The translations under genes and the position numbers were made by a program. DNA of 64,000 bases from positions 620,001-684,000 of the forward strand of contig NZ_CP049933.1 in NCBI RefSeq assembly GCF_011382985.1, in the 5' to 3' direction. This stretch comes from Leucobacter coleopterorum. Lineage in GTDB: Bacteria > Actinomycetota > Actinomycetes > Actinomycetales > Microbacteriaceae. Positions 22,633-30,793 of the stretch are shown in pieces (position 1 is the first letter of the stretch; every line of letters begins with the position of its first letter). The notes under the pieces were generated by a model. The model ran no database searches. It was not told the DNA's origin and saw only the letters and a list, made by a program, of their open reading frames with translations.

Positions 22633-23949
22633 CTACAGCGCATCCCCAACCATCGAGGGGGTAAGGCGCCCCTCGGCGGCCTCGCGGCGCTTCATCAGAA
22701 TGGTGAAATACCATGCTGCGAGCGCCCCGACCAGACCGATGCACGCGCTGACGATGAAGAACATGTTGTTCGCGCCTGCGACATCATCGCCAAACGCATT
22801 GTAGATGGTTTCGCTGATCTTGGGGATCACGATATCGGGGAGGTACCCAAAGAACGAGATCATGCCGATCGCGACGCCGACGACGGCGGGCGGGATCCGG
22901 CACTCGTCAAGAATTGCCCAGTACACACCGCGAATGACGTACATCACCAAGCCCGCCGCAACCACCATAGCGAAGATAACACCCATTGCCGTACCGCTGG
23001 GAACGAGAGCAAGCGCGATTAACAGGGCTGCTGTGATCACCATCGAGACCGACAGCACACGCGAGCGCCCGAAGCGATCCGCGAGGAACCCTCCGCCGAA
23101 TCCTCCGATTGGTCGCATCCAGAGCACGGTGACGGTCACAACGCCGGCAGCGACCTGCGTAACGCCGTGGTTGACATTGAGGAACCCAGAGAAGTAGTAG
23201 TGAGCCCAGAACAGTGTGTAACCGCAGAAAATGATCACAATCATGACCCACACCTCACGAATGGTGAGGATCTTGCCGATCGCTCGCAGGGTGTCCATCG
23301 TAGAAGACTTCTCTTCCGCCGTGTCTTGGCTCTTGCTACGGTTGGGCATGAGGAAGAACAGTGCGATCGCAATCAGCACAATGGCGCCGGAGTACATGTA
23401 GACCACCGCCTGGAAGCCAGCCTTGGTGTTCTCAAATGCCAGGTCTGAGCCTCCGCCCGAGGCAATTGCGAAGACGGCGACTGCAAGGCTCGCCAGTACG
23501 GCCTCAACAAGGCCACGTCCGCCGTCGAGAGCCCCGAAGTAGCGACCTTCTTCGTTTGCGTCAGCCAAAAGATGCACTGACTTTAAAATCGCGCTCCAGA
23601 ACGTAAACACCGTTGCGAAACCCCACACCAGAAAGATTGGGAGGAGAAATTCTTTGCCGGGCGCCTGGGCATAGACGACGCCAACGGATGCGGTGACCAG
23701 AAGCGAAAATATGATGAGCAGTTTGACCGAGAACCTGTCGGCAAGCCATCCGCTTGGAATGTAGCCGACAACAAACATGATGCCGAGCATGGAATAGATT
23801 CCCGCGAGATCGGCCTGGTTGATGTCGTACACCGTGAGGATCGCGGCCTCGAAGTTCTGCCTGAGATAGACCAGTGGATAGATGGAACCCGCTGCAAGAA
23901 TAAGCAGCGCGAGCTCGAAAATCTTCTTTGATTGAGCGAGCTTTGTCAT
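22633..23949 (-). CDS. MFS transporter of the kinase/oxidase operon
   Basis: 438 residues with about 12 hydrophobic segments and MFS signatures: GWLADRFSVK after the second helix and the equivalent GGFLADRFGRSR in the second half. It is the last gene of a minus-strand operon, starting 11 nt after the FGGY kinase gene, so it is probably the uptake permease for the substrate of that pathway. The substrate cannot be read from sequence; given the kinase and dehydrogenases, a sugar, polyol or sugar acid is likely. The stop codon lies 20 nt from the strong hairpin at 22566-22613. Confidence 0.85.
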   Translation of the reverse strand: MTKLAQSKKIFELALLILAAGSIYPLVYLRQNFEAAILTVYDINQADLAGIYSMLGIMFVVGYIPSGWLADRFSVKLLIIFSLLVTASVGVVYAQAPGKEFLLPIFLVWGFATVFTFWSAILKSVHLLADANEEGRYFGALDGGRGLVEAVLASLAVAVFAIASGGGSDLAFENTKAGFQAVVYMYSGAIVLIAIALFFLMPNRSKSQDTAEEKSSTMDTLRAIGKILTIREVWVMIVIIFCGYTLFWAHYYFSGFLNVNHGVTQVAAGVVTVTVLWMRPIGGFGGGFLADRFGRSRVLSVSMVITAALLIALALVPSGTAMGVIFAMVVAAGLVMYVIRGVYWAILDECRIPPAVVGVAIGMISFFGYLPDIVIPKISETIYNAFGDDVAGANNMFFIVSACIGLVGALAAWYFTILMKRREAAEGRLTPSMVGDAL

Positions 23950-23960
23950 GGGTGGTGCTC

Positions 23961-25397
23961 CTAACGGTTGGACAGGATGTGGGAGGTACGTTCGAGGAGG
24001 GCGTCGGTCTGAGCAGAGATGTCTGCGTAGACCTCACCGAGTTCGCGGTAGAGATGTGCGCGGTCAGGATCCGGCAGAAACACGTCTGCCTCGCGCACCA
24101 TGCGCGCGCTTGCAGCGTCGAAGTCGGGGTAGACACCGCAGGCCACCGCTGCGCAGATTGCGGAGCCGAGGCCTGCCGCGTTGCGCATCTCGTTTCGCAC
24201 GACCGGCACGTTAAAGACGTCGGCGAAAATCTGCATGCAGACGTCGCTGTTTGCACCACCGCCCGACAGCACCAGTTTTTCGATTCGCGAGCCGAGTTCG
24301 GCCTCCATGTCGCTGACGTGCTGCTTCATGCGAAACGCGATGCCCTCGAGTATTGAGCGGTACATATGAGCGTAGCCGTGGCGCTCGTCGAAACCGATGA
24401 ACATGCCCTTTTTGTGCGGTTGGCTCGGCGAGGCAAGCCAATCGAGCACACACATGAGGCCGTCTGATCCCGCTGGAATGTCTGCCGCGAGCTCGTTGAG
24501 ATACTCCTCGCGCCCGATCCCCCGATCCGCGGCGGACTGGGTGATCTCAGCGCCGACCAGGTTGCGTAGCCACGAGACAGTCCACATGCCGCGGCGAATA
24601 CCGGCGCTCTCGTACACGTAGCGGTGCGGTTCTGAGGCAAAGTTCGTGAAGTAGTGCTGCGGCTCCTTAGCGAATGTTGGCCCAACGACCATCGCTGCGA
24701 TGTAAGTACCGAGCGACACAAGACCGACCTGCTCGTCTCGCAGGCCCGCACCGAGCGCCTCTGCTGCTTTGTCGTTGGCGGTGTGCACGACGGGGAGACC
24801 CTCTGGAATTCCGGTCGCGGCGGCGAATGCGCTGTTTACGTAGCCGCCAACCTCTCCCGGCATCTTGAGTTCGTACAGCATCTCGCGAGAGATGCCAAAG
24901 GAGTTAAAGGTCTCGGGATCGTTGAACCAGTCCCAGGTGCCCACATCCATCGGCCATGGTCCGATGTAGTTCGCTGCGGTGTCGGTGAGGCTGCCCGTGA
25001 CGCGACCCATGATGTAGCCGGAGGTGGTGGTGACGTAGGCGACATCGTTAGATTCGTGTTCGTAGGGGCGTGAGAGGCGCAGATCCATCCAGCTCTGCAC
25101 AGGAGCCGCGAGTGTGCCGTCCGTGCGCACGAGCGCGCGGCAGCAGCGAATCGTGCACAATCCAACCCCAATAATGTCGGCGGGGTCACCTGGAAACAGC
25201 TGCATGGCACGAGCAGCAGCCGCTTCGAGAGAGGTGTAGAGGTCGTCGTCGGGGTGTTCCACGACACCCGGGTGCGGTGTGTGCATGGGGGCGAGCGCTT
25301 CAGCGGCCTCACACACGACGCGCCCCTCAGTGTCAAAGATGACCACCTTGGTGCTCTGTGAGCCACCGTCGATGCCGATCAGATATTTCGTTGTCAT
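23961..25397 (-). CDS. FGGY-family carbohydrate kinase
   Basis: 478 residues, the usual length for this family (xylulokinase, glycerol kinase and relatives). The N-terminus shows the phosphate-1 loop IGIDGGSQSTKVVIFD; the C-terminal half has LSGGGANSDVCMQIFADV, the FGGY adenosine-binding segment. The enzyme should phosphorylate a sugar or polyol with ATP. The GIDGGSQSTK form differs from the typical GlpK start, so I do not call it glycerol kinase. Its neighbours are an SDR 21 nt upstream and an MFS transporter 11 nt downstream, all co-directional, placing it in one catabolic operon under the GlpP-like protein at 27968-28597. Confidence 0.88.
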   Translation of the reverse strand: MTTKYLIGIDGGSQSTKVVIFDTEGRVVCEAAEALAPMHTPHPGVVEHPDDDLYTSLEAAAARAMQLFPGDPADIIGVGLCTIRCCRALVRTDGTLAAPVQSWMDLRLSRPYEHESNDVAYVTTTSGYIMGRVTGSLTDTAANYIGPWPMDVGTWDWFNDPETFNSFGISREMLYELKMPGEVGGYVNSAFAAATGIPEGLPVVHTANDKAAEALGAGLRDEQVGLVSLGTYIAAMVVGPTFAKEPQHYFTNFASEPHRYVYESAGIRRGMWTVSWLRNLVGAEITQSAADRGIGREEYLNELAADIPAGSDGLMCVLDWLASPSQPHKKGMFIGFDERHGYAHMYRSILEGIAFRMKQHVSDMEAELGSRIEKLVLSGGGANSDVCMQIFADVFNVPVVRNEMRNAAGLGSAICAAVACGVYPDFDAASARMVREADVFLPDPDRAHLYRELGEVYADISAQTDALLERTSHILSNR

Positions 25398-25418
25398 AGT
25401 GCTATCGCTTCGGGATCG

Positions 25419-26207
25419 TTAGCGAACCAGGTAGCCGCCGTCGACACTCAAGATGTGTCCGTTGACGTAGTCCGAGGCGCGGCTGGCGAGGAAAGCGGTT
25501 GCACCCATAAGATCTTGGGTCTGTCCCCAGCGGCCCGCGGGAACGTGATTCATGACGTGTTGGTTCGCTGCGGGGTTTGCACGGGTTTCTGCCGTCAGGG
25601 GTGTGGCGTAGTATCCGGGGGCGATCCCGTTTACCTGAATGCCAAAGGGTGCGAGTTCATCGCAGTAGGCCTTCGTGAGGCCAGCGATGCCGTGTTTGGT
25701 CGCCGCATAGGCGGGCGACCACTGACCTCCCAGGAAAGTAAAGACCGAGCAGATATTGATGATCTTGCCGCTGCCCTGAGGAATCATAAACTTAGCGACC
25801 TCGTGGCTCATCTCGAACGCCGCGGTGAGGTTCAGCGCGACCATCGGGTCCCACTGCTCGCGCGTGAACTTGAGCACATCGGGTTCGTTGATGCAGCGCC
25901 CGGCGCTGTTCACAAGAATGTCAACGCTGCCGAACTCGCTGACGCAGCGCTCTGCAACCTGCTGCGGCACACCGTTTGCCGTAATGTCTGCGTGCATGTA
26001 GGCGTAGCGTGATCCTGACGCCTCGACGAGCTTCTGAGTCTCGTCGTCATCGGGCATCACACTCGCGGCCAGCACGTTGGCCCCCATGCTGGCGAGGGCG
26101 GTCGAGAATGCCTGCCCGAGACCTGAGTTGCCGCCGGTAACGATAGCGTTTTTCCCGCGAAGTGAGAAAAAGTCTGCACCGAAGTCAGCGATGTTCAGTT
26201 CGTTCAT
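25419..26207 (-). CDS. SDR-family oxidoreductase (KduD-like)
   Basis: 262 residues, a classical short-chain dehydrogenase: NAD(P) loop VTGGNSGLGQAF, NSAG motif, and a catalytic region with Ser (CSVFTF), Tyr and Lys in YAATKHG. The overall pattern (N-terminal FSLRGKNAIVTGG, C-terminal DYVNGHILSVDGG) resembles 2-deoxy-D-gluconate 3-dehydrogenase and similar sugar-acid or polyol dehydrogenases. It is the middle gene of the operon: 101 nt after the FAD enzyme gene, with a hairpin in that gap, and 21 nt before the kinase gene. It likely interconverts a hydroxyl and a keto group on the substrate of the pathway. Confidence 0.85.
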   Translation of the reverse strand: MNELNIADFGADFFSLRGKNAIVTGGNSGLGQAFSTALASMGANVLAASVMPDDDETQKLVEASGSRYAYMHADITANGVPQQVAERCVSEFGSVDILVNSAGRCINEPDVLKFTREQWDPMVALNLTAAFEMSHEVAKFMIPQGSGKIINICSVFTFLGGQWSPAYAATKHGIAGLTKAYCDELAPFGIQVNGIAPGYYATPLTAETRANPAANQHVMNHVPAGRWGQTQDLMGATAFLASRASDYVNGHILSVDGGYLVR

Positions 26208-26251
26208 GGGGGTGCCTATCTAGTGTGATGGGGTTTTAAAAGAGGGGTGTG

Positions 26252-26301
26252 GTTGATTGCGGCGCGGGATCACCTGCCGGTCATGCCGCGCCGCAATCAA
26301 C
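26252..26301 (-). terminator. Intra-operon hairpin between FAD enzyme and SDR genes
   Basis: GTTGATTGCGGCGCGG (26252-26267) pairs perfectly with 26286-26301. On the minus strand the stem is followed by a pyrimidine-rich stretch containing CTCTTTT. It sits in the only long gap of the operon, so it may partially terminate transcription or stabilise the 3' end of the first cistron. Confidence 0.6.
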
Positions 26302-26308
26302 GCGGGTG

Positions 26309-27772
26309 TTACTTTTCGAGCGGGAAGATGGTGCCCTTGTTCATGATGCCGTTCGGGTCGAACGCCTTCTTGAGTGTCTCGAGCATGTACAACGAGGAGC
26401 CGTACTCCTCAGCCAAGAAGTGAGTGCGGTGCTTACCAACGCCGTGGTGGTGGCACATCGAACCACCGAGCTTCAGCGTCTCTTCAACGATGATGTCTTG
26501 GATCGGATCGTGGTAGCGGGTGCGCTCTTCGGTGGGATCGCAGTCGATCTTGTAGTAGTACACGAAGTACATGTTTGTGCCGTTGAGGTAGCTGTGGCTC
26601 GAGTGTCCGCCGAGCAGCGTGAACTGCGCGGGAACCTCTGCGCGGATGCGGGCGATAGCGTTTTTGTAGATATCGCCGATGACGCTCCAGTTGCCAGAGA
26701 TCTCGGTGGTGAAGCCGTTGTTGAGGGTCTCACGAATCTCAACGCGCTCCTCTTCGATCTTCGAGACGTCCCAGTTGAGGTTGTTGAACCACTCCTCGAT
26801 CAGTGTGCCTTCGACGCGGTCGGCCTCGGGGAAGGCCTCGACGATCTCTTCAATGGCGGTCCCGGTGGCCTCAGCGATGCCCTTGGGGCCCTCGGCCACA
26901 AAAATGAGCACGCAGCGGCCGTCGGAGAAGTGCTTGAAGTGGTAGAGGCCATCTTCCTGGTCGTAGAGACGAGCGACAGAGGGGCGGTATCCCGCCGTCA
27001 CTACCTGGCGCAGAATCTCAAGGCCCGTATTGAGGTCGTCGAGCAGGTACCCGTAGAACTTGTTGTTCTCGGGGTAGTAGCGGAAGATCTTGACGCTGAC
27101 CTCGGTGATGTAGTTGAGGGCACCCTCGTTGCCAAGCACCAGATGGCGAATGTCGGGGCCAGCTGCGCGACGAGGTACGTTCTTGATGCGGCAGATTTCA
27201 CCGTTCGGGAAAACGGTCTCAACACCAACGAGCATGTCTTCGATGCCACCGTAGAGGGTTGAGAACTGGCCGATCGAACGGGTTGCGACGAGCCCGCCGA
27301 ACTGGGCGAGTGGCTTTGACTGGGGGGAGTGGCCCGTGGTGTAACCAATCTTGCGCAGTTCGTCTTCAAGCTGCTCGAGGCCCACGCCACACTGCACCGT
27401 AGCGAGCATGTCGGTGGTGTTGATCTCGAGAATCTGGTTCATGCTCGAACCGTCGACCACGATGGAGTTCTCGATGACCGTTTCAAGACCACCCTCGGTC
27501 GCACTGCCGCCGGTCTTCGGCACGACGTTGATGAGGTGCTCGTTTGCGAACACCAGGATCTTGGCAACTTCTTCTTTGGTGACAGGCTTTACAACTGCTG
27601 CGGGCAGCGGCAGCGAGTAGGTGCCAAAGACGTTCTCGACCTTGTAGTAGCGGTCGACGCTGTTTTCCTTGAGGGTCTGCTCGTCGGTCAGCACTCGGTC
27701 GGGTGACAACATCTCGGTGTAGGCCGCGACAATTTGGTCGCGGGTGAGTGTTGTTTGGATGGTGTCTAGCAC
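26309..27772 (-). CDS. FAD-binding oxidase of the alkylglycerone-phosphate synthase-like family
   Basis: 487 residues. The start is taken as GTG (27770-27772) because AAGGAA lies ~9 nt upstream; a longer frame reaching 27856 would begin inside the leader terminator. A PCMH-type FAD-binding domain occupies ~50-240 (VVPKTGGSATEGG, GVGLEQLEDELRKIG). The C-terminal part holds the triple-His motif MCHHHGVGKHR typical of AGPS-type enzymes and a final FDPNGIMNKGTIFP. Such enzymes act on glycerone-phosphate-like or 2-hydroxy-acid substrates. It is the first structural gene after the GlpP-like regulator, with a terminator between them. With an FGGY kinase and an SDR in the operon, it probably oxidises a phosphorylated or free polyol-type compound; the exact substrate is unknown. 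Confidence 0.85.
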   Translation of the reverse strand: MLDTIQTTLTRDQIVAAYTEMLSPDRVLTDEQTLKENSVDRYYKVENVFGTYSLPLPAAVVKPVTKEEVAKILVFANEHLINVVPKTGGSATEGGLETVIENSIVVDGSSMNQILEINTTDMLATVQCGVGLEQLEDELRKIGYTTGHSPQSKPLAQFGGLVATRSIGQFSTLYGGIEDMLVGVETVFPNGEICRIKNVPRRAAGPDIRHLVLGNEGALNYITEVSVKIFRYYPENNKFYGYLLDDLNTGLEILRQVVTAGYRPSVARLYDQEDGLYHFKHFSDGRCVLIFVAEGPKGIAEATGTAIEEIVEAFPEADRVEGTLIEEWFNNLNWDVSKIEEERVEIRETLNNGFTTEISGNWSVIGDIYKNAIARIRAEVPAQFTLLGGHSSHSYLNGTNMYFVYYYKIDCDPTEERTRYHDPIQDIIVEETLKLGGSMCHHHGVGKHRTHFLAEEYGSSLYMLETLKKAFDPNGIMNKGTIFPLEK

Positions 27773-27840
27773 GGGGCGAGATTCCTTTCGCTGCGGAGCC
27801 GGGGTGAAAAATAACAGACAAAGAGACCGTGCGAGGGCAC

Positions 27841-27888
27841 AAAAAAAGAACAGCAATCTCCCCTTGGTGAAAAGGAGGCTGCTGTTCT
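27841..27888 (-). terminator. Leader terminator upstream of the FAD-enzyme operon
   Basis: Read on the minus strand: AGAACAGCA plus GCCTCC, a loop, then GGGAGAT plus TGCTGTTCT, followed directly by seven T. The outer 9 bp (27880-27888 with 27847-27855) are perfect. It sits between the GlpP-like gene and the start of the FAD enzyme, where GlpP proteins are known to act on glpD leaders in Bacillus. It may instead simply end the glpP transcript. Confidence 0.8.
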
Positions 27889-27903
27889 CTGATCTCTAGC
27901 AAC

Positions 27904-27925
27904 CGTTTCGATCAAGATCGAAACG
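27904..27925. promoter_or_regulatory. Perfect palindrome in the operon leader (possible GlpP target or operator)
   Basis: CGTTTCGATC, AA, GATCGAAACG: 10-bp perfect arms, 15 bases before the leader terminator in transcript direction. It could be an RNA hairpin recognised by the GlpP-like protein, an antiterminator component, or a DNA operator. Confidence 0.5.
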
Positions 27926-27967
27926 TGTATTCAGTTGTGAGTTTCTTCCTGGATGCTAGCACACTAT

Positions 27968-28597
27968 CTACATCTGCCAGACATCCCTGTTTGACGACGC
28001 GATCGCGATGGCGCCTGCGTCGAGCGCGTTGAGCACGTCTTGTTTGTCGCAAACAAGACCGCCGGCAATCACGGGGAGTGTGATATCTTCTTTGATCCAC
28101 GAGATCACCCGGGGCATGCACCCAGGCAGAATCTCGACGGCGTCTGCCCCCGAAATGCTGAGTTGCTTGGGCAGATTGTGGTAGCTAAACGAATCTACGA
28201 GAAATATGCGGTGGATGCTGGCGAGCTGCTTCGATTTGGCGTACTTCACCATCATCGCCTTGGTGCTCAGAATGCCGTCGAGTGCGGTGTTTGCCTGCAA
28301 AAAGTCGATGGTAACCGTCTTGCTCGAGAACCCCTCGACCAGGTCGAGATCAACAAAAACCGTCTTTCCGGCCTCCTTAAGGGTTTTGACGATCGTGGGG
28401 ATCGTGAGGATCGACCCGAAGAGCACAAATACCACCGGACATTGAGTCTGCAACACCGCCTTGGCGTCAGCCTCACTTTTGATGCTCGCAATGACGGGGT
28501 GTAACTGCAGCACTTCTTCGATGTCAGCGGCACGTTCTAGCATCGAAGCAGATGTGGCGGCTTTGTGTTGAGAGGAGGCTGTATCGAGGGGGCTCAC
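27968..28597 (-). CDS. glpP: GlpP-family glycerol-3-phosphate-responsive antiterminator
   Basis: 209 residues with the GTG start at 28597, chosen because AAGGA lies 8 nt upstream; Bacillus GlpP has about 190. The whole protein follows the G3P_antiterm family: HPVIASIKSEAD, FVLFGSILTI, VFVDLDLVEGFSSK, LDGILSTK, FLVDSFSYHNL, VEILPGCMPRVI, PVIAGGLVCDK and a C-terminal AGAIAIASSNRDVW. Known members bind mRNA leaders and prevent termination when glycerol-3-phosphate is present. The gene lies directly upstream of the FAD enzyme operon on the same strand, with an intrinsic terminator and a palindrome in between, so control of that operon by antitermination is the natural inference. The inducer here could be G3P or a related phosphate made by the FGGY kinase. 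Confidence 0.9.
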   Translation of the reverse strand: MSPLDTASSQHKAATSASMLERAADIEEVLQLHPVIASIKSEADAKAVLQTQCPVVFVLFGSILTIPTIVKTLKEAGKTVFVDLDLVEGFSSKTVTIDFLQANTALDGILSTKAMMVKYAKSKQLASIHRIFLVDSFSYHNLPKQLSISGADAVEILPGCMPRVISWIKEDITLPVIAGGLVCDKQDVLNALDAGAIAIASSNRDVWQM

Positions 28598-28690
28598 CGG
28601 TGAGGTCCTTAGTGTGTGCGGAGATGTTGCGGCTGCTGCTGCCAAGAAGGCAAGTGAGATAAGCATAACCGCGGTGGTGAAGCTGTCAGA

Positions 28691-29460
28691 ATGGGGAGCA
28701 TGACAGAGCAGACAGGGCGACCAACCACCATCGTCACCGGCGGCACGCGCGGGATCGGCGCCGCCATTGCCCGCAGGCTTGCACTTGCTGGGCATGACCT
28801 CTTTCTGGTCTACCGCAGCCGCGCCGACGAGGCCGATCAGGTGGCGATCGAGTGTCGCGCCGCGGGGGCGCGAGTCGAACTGTTTCAAGCTGATCTCGCC
28901 GACCTCGCAGTTGCGGAGAGTGTCGTGCCCGAGACCGTTTCCCGGTTTGGTCATGTAACCGGACTCGTCAACAACGCTGGGATCACGGGGCGCATCGGCA
29001 GCTTCCTCGACGCCCCGATCGAAGAGACAGAGCACATGTTTCGGCTCAACGTGTTTGCTCCGATTGTGCTGACGCGTTCTGCGATCCGCCACATGTCGAC
29101 GGAGCTTGGCGGATCGGGCGGTGCGATCGTCAACATCTCCTCGGGGGCGGCAACGAGCGGTGCTGCCCACACCTACGTACCGTACTCAATGAGCAAGGCA
29201 GCGCTCAACATGCTCACCCTTGGCACGGCTAAAGAGTTTGCTGCCGCCGGAGTGCGTGTCAACACGGTCTCGCCGGGCACCACTCGCACCGAGATCCACG
29301 CTGACGCAGGCCGTCCGAACGCGCCAGATGAGCGTGCCGCTGGTATTCCGATGGGGCGTGCGGGCAACCCCGAAGAAATAGCCGGGGCAGTCGCCTACCT
29401 GCTAGGCCCGAGGCCAGCTACACCACTGGCACAGACATCAGGATCGCCGGCGGTAACTGA
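28691..29460 (+). CDS. SDR-family oxidoreductase (3-oxoacyl reductase-like; frameshift near end)
   Basis: The repaired protein is 256 residues. It has the NADP-type loop VTGGTRGIGAAIA, NNAG, and the catalytic Ser (NISSGAA), Tyr and Lys (YVPYSMSKAAL). The frame breaks at CCC 29407-29409; one added C restores the usual SDR ending ASYTTGTDIRIAGG and a stop at 29458-29460. ATG at 28691 and at 28700 are both possible starts; neither has a well-spaced Shine-Dalgarno site. It is divergent from the GlpP-like gene, so the two may share a promoter region, and convergent with the luciferase-like gene. The substrate is not predictable. Confidence 0.8.
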
Positions 29461-29747
29461 CAGCTCGCAATGCGTGATCGGCACCAGCGCTGGCGAGACC
29501 CGCCGATTAGGGTTCTACCTCGACGCGGGTCAGTTGCGCACAGTGCTTCTTGAGAACACTGCGTCAAACTGCCCTGGCTTAGTGTGCATGATGCAGGATC
29601 TCCCAGCCTGCTGAGAACCCGACCCCCGTAGAACACCGATCGTTCGTGGAACACCGATAGCCAGCCCAAACCGTTGTTCTACGGGCGATCGGTGCCCAAC
29701 GAGCGGTGGCGAAGTGCTCTGCTGTCAAGATGCTCGAGCAGAGACAT
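29461..29747. other. Convergent intergenic region with inverted repeats
   Basis: No gene is seen after repair of the upstream SDR. It contains CCCGTAGAACA near 29625 and its reverse complement TGTTCTACGGG near 29675, with ACCGATCG/CGATCGGT arms nearby. A short hairpin (CTCTGCT 29718-29724, AGCAGAG 29737-29743) lies just after the stop of the minus-strand gene and may be its terminator. Confidence 0.5.
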
Positions 29748-30737
29748 CTAGGCGGCCGGAGCAGGCGCCGCGATCCTGACCGATGCCAGCTGCTCGGCCC
29801 GGGTGGGCGCCGCGTGCACCGTGATGAGCTCATCGACGTCGGCGAACTTCGCAAAGGCCTCAAGCTCGCTGAGCACACGTTCTCGCGCCCCAATCGCGGT
29901 GTACTTCAGCATGCCCCGAATCTCTACTCCGGCTGGGGTATTGAACAACTGTGAGGCCTCATCGGTGGTCAACTCGCGCTCGCGGCCGCGTGACAGAAAG
30001 CGTCGAACGCGGTCGAGCTCAGTGCGGGCATACAACGCTTCTGCGGCCTCATCGGTCTCGGCTGCCACAACGTTGACCCCCGCGCTGACGTAGGGTGTGG
30101 GGTGCGCCTCACTTGGCACGTAGTTTGCGCGGTAGTGCTGCACGGCGGCGGTCAACGACTGCGGTGCGAAGTGGGAGGCAAACGAGTACGGCAGCCCAAG
30201 CTGTGCCGCGAGGCTCGCACCGAACAGGCTCGAGCCGAGGATTGTGAGGGGAACGTTCGTGCCCCGCCCCGGGTAAGCGTTGACTGCAGTTCGGGGGAGT
30301 TGGTCTGAGAGATAGCGCTGCAGCTCCATTACGTCTTGCGGAAAGTTGTCGGCAGCCTGCAGTGTGCGGCGCAGGGCGCGGAAGGTGGCACCATCTGTGC
30401 CGGGTGCCCGACCGAGACCAAGGTCGATTCTGCCGGGGTGCAGTTCGGCGAGCATGCCAAACTGCTCGGCGACTACAAGCGGCGAGTGGTTTGGCAGCAT
30501 GACACCACCCGCACCGAGACCGATGGTGCTCGTGTGAGCGGCAATGTGCGCGATGAGCACAGCGGTCGCGCTCGACGCAATTGACGCCATATTGTGGTGC
30601 TCGGCATACCAGAGGCGCCGATACCCACTGCGCTCGGCGACTCGGGCGATCTCGACCGAGTGAGTGAAAGCGTCGGCAATGCTGCCATCTGCTTCGACGG
30701 TGGCGAGATCTAGGATCGAGAGCGGGGTTGCAGCCAT
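29748..30737 (-). CDS. LLM-class (luciferase-like) flavin-dependent oxidoreductase
   Basis: 329 residues from ATG 30737 (MAATPLSILDL); a longer frame upstream lacks support. It follows the bacterial luciferase-like monooxygenase pattern: LSILDLATV at the N-terminus, RLWYAEHHNM, GLGAGGVMLPNHSP, LHPGRIDLGLGRAPG. That set is typical of the MsnO8/YhbW-type subgroup that uses FMN or F420. It lies 56 nt downstream of an MHS-type MFS transporter on the same strand, so the two are probably co-transcribed and the enzyme may act on the imported compound. The substrate is unknown. Confidence 0.85.
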   Translation of the reverse strand: MAATPLSILDLATVEADGSIADAFTHSVEIARVAERSGYRRLWYAEHHNMASIASSATAVLIAHIAAHTSTIGLGAGGVMLPNHSPLVVAEQFGMLAELHPGRIDLGLGRAPGTDGATFRALRRTLQAADNFPQDVMELQRYLSDQLPRTAVNAYPGRGTNVPLTILGSSLFGASLAAQLGLPYSFASHFAPQSLTAAVQHYRANYVPSEAHPTPYVSAGVNVVAAETDEAAEALYARTELDRVRRFLSRGRERELTTDEASQLFNTPAGVEIRGMLKYTAIGARERVLSELEAFAKFADVDELITVHAAPTRAEQLASVRIAAPAPAA

Positions 30738-30793
30738 GAAGGGTGCAACCCCGCCCGATCCTGCGCTATTCCCTAGCGGTTTGGTTGCGGGGT

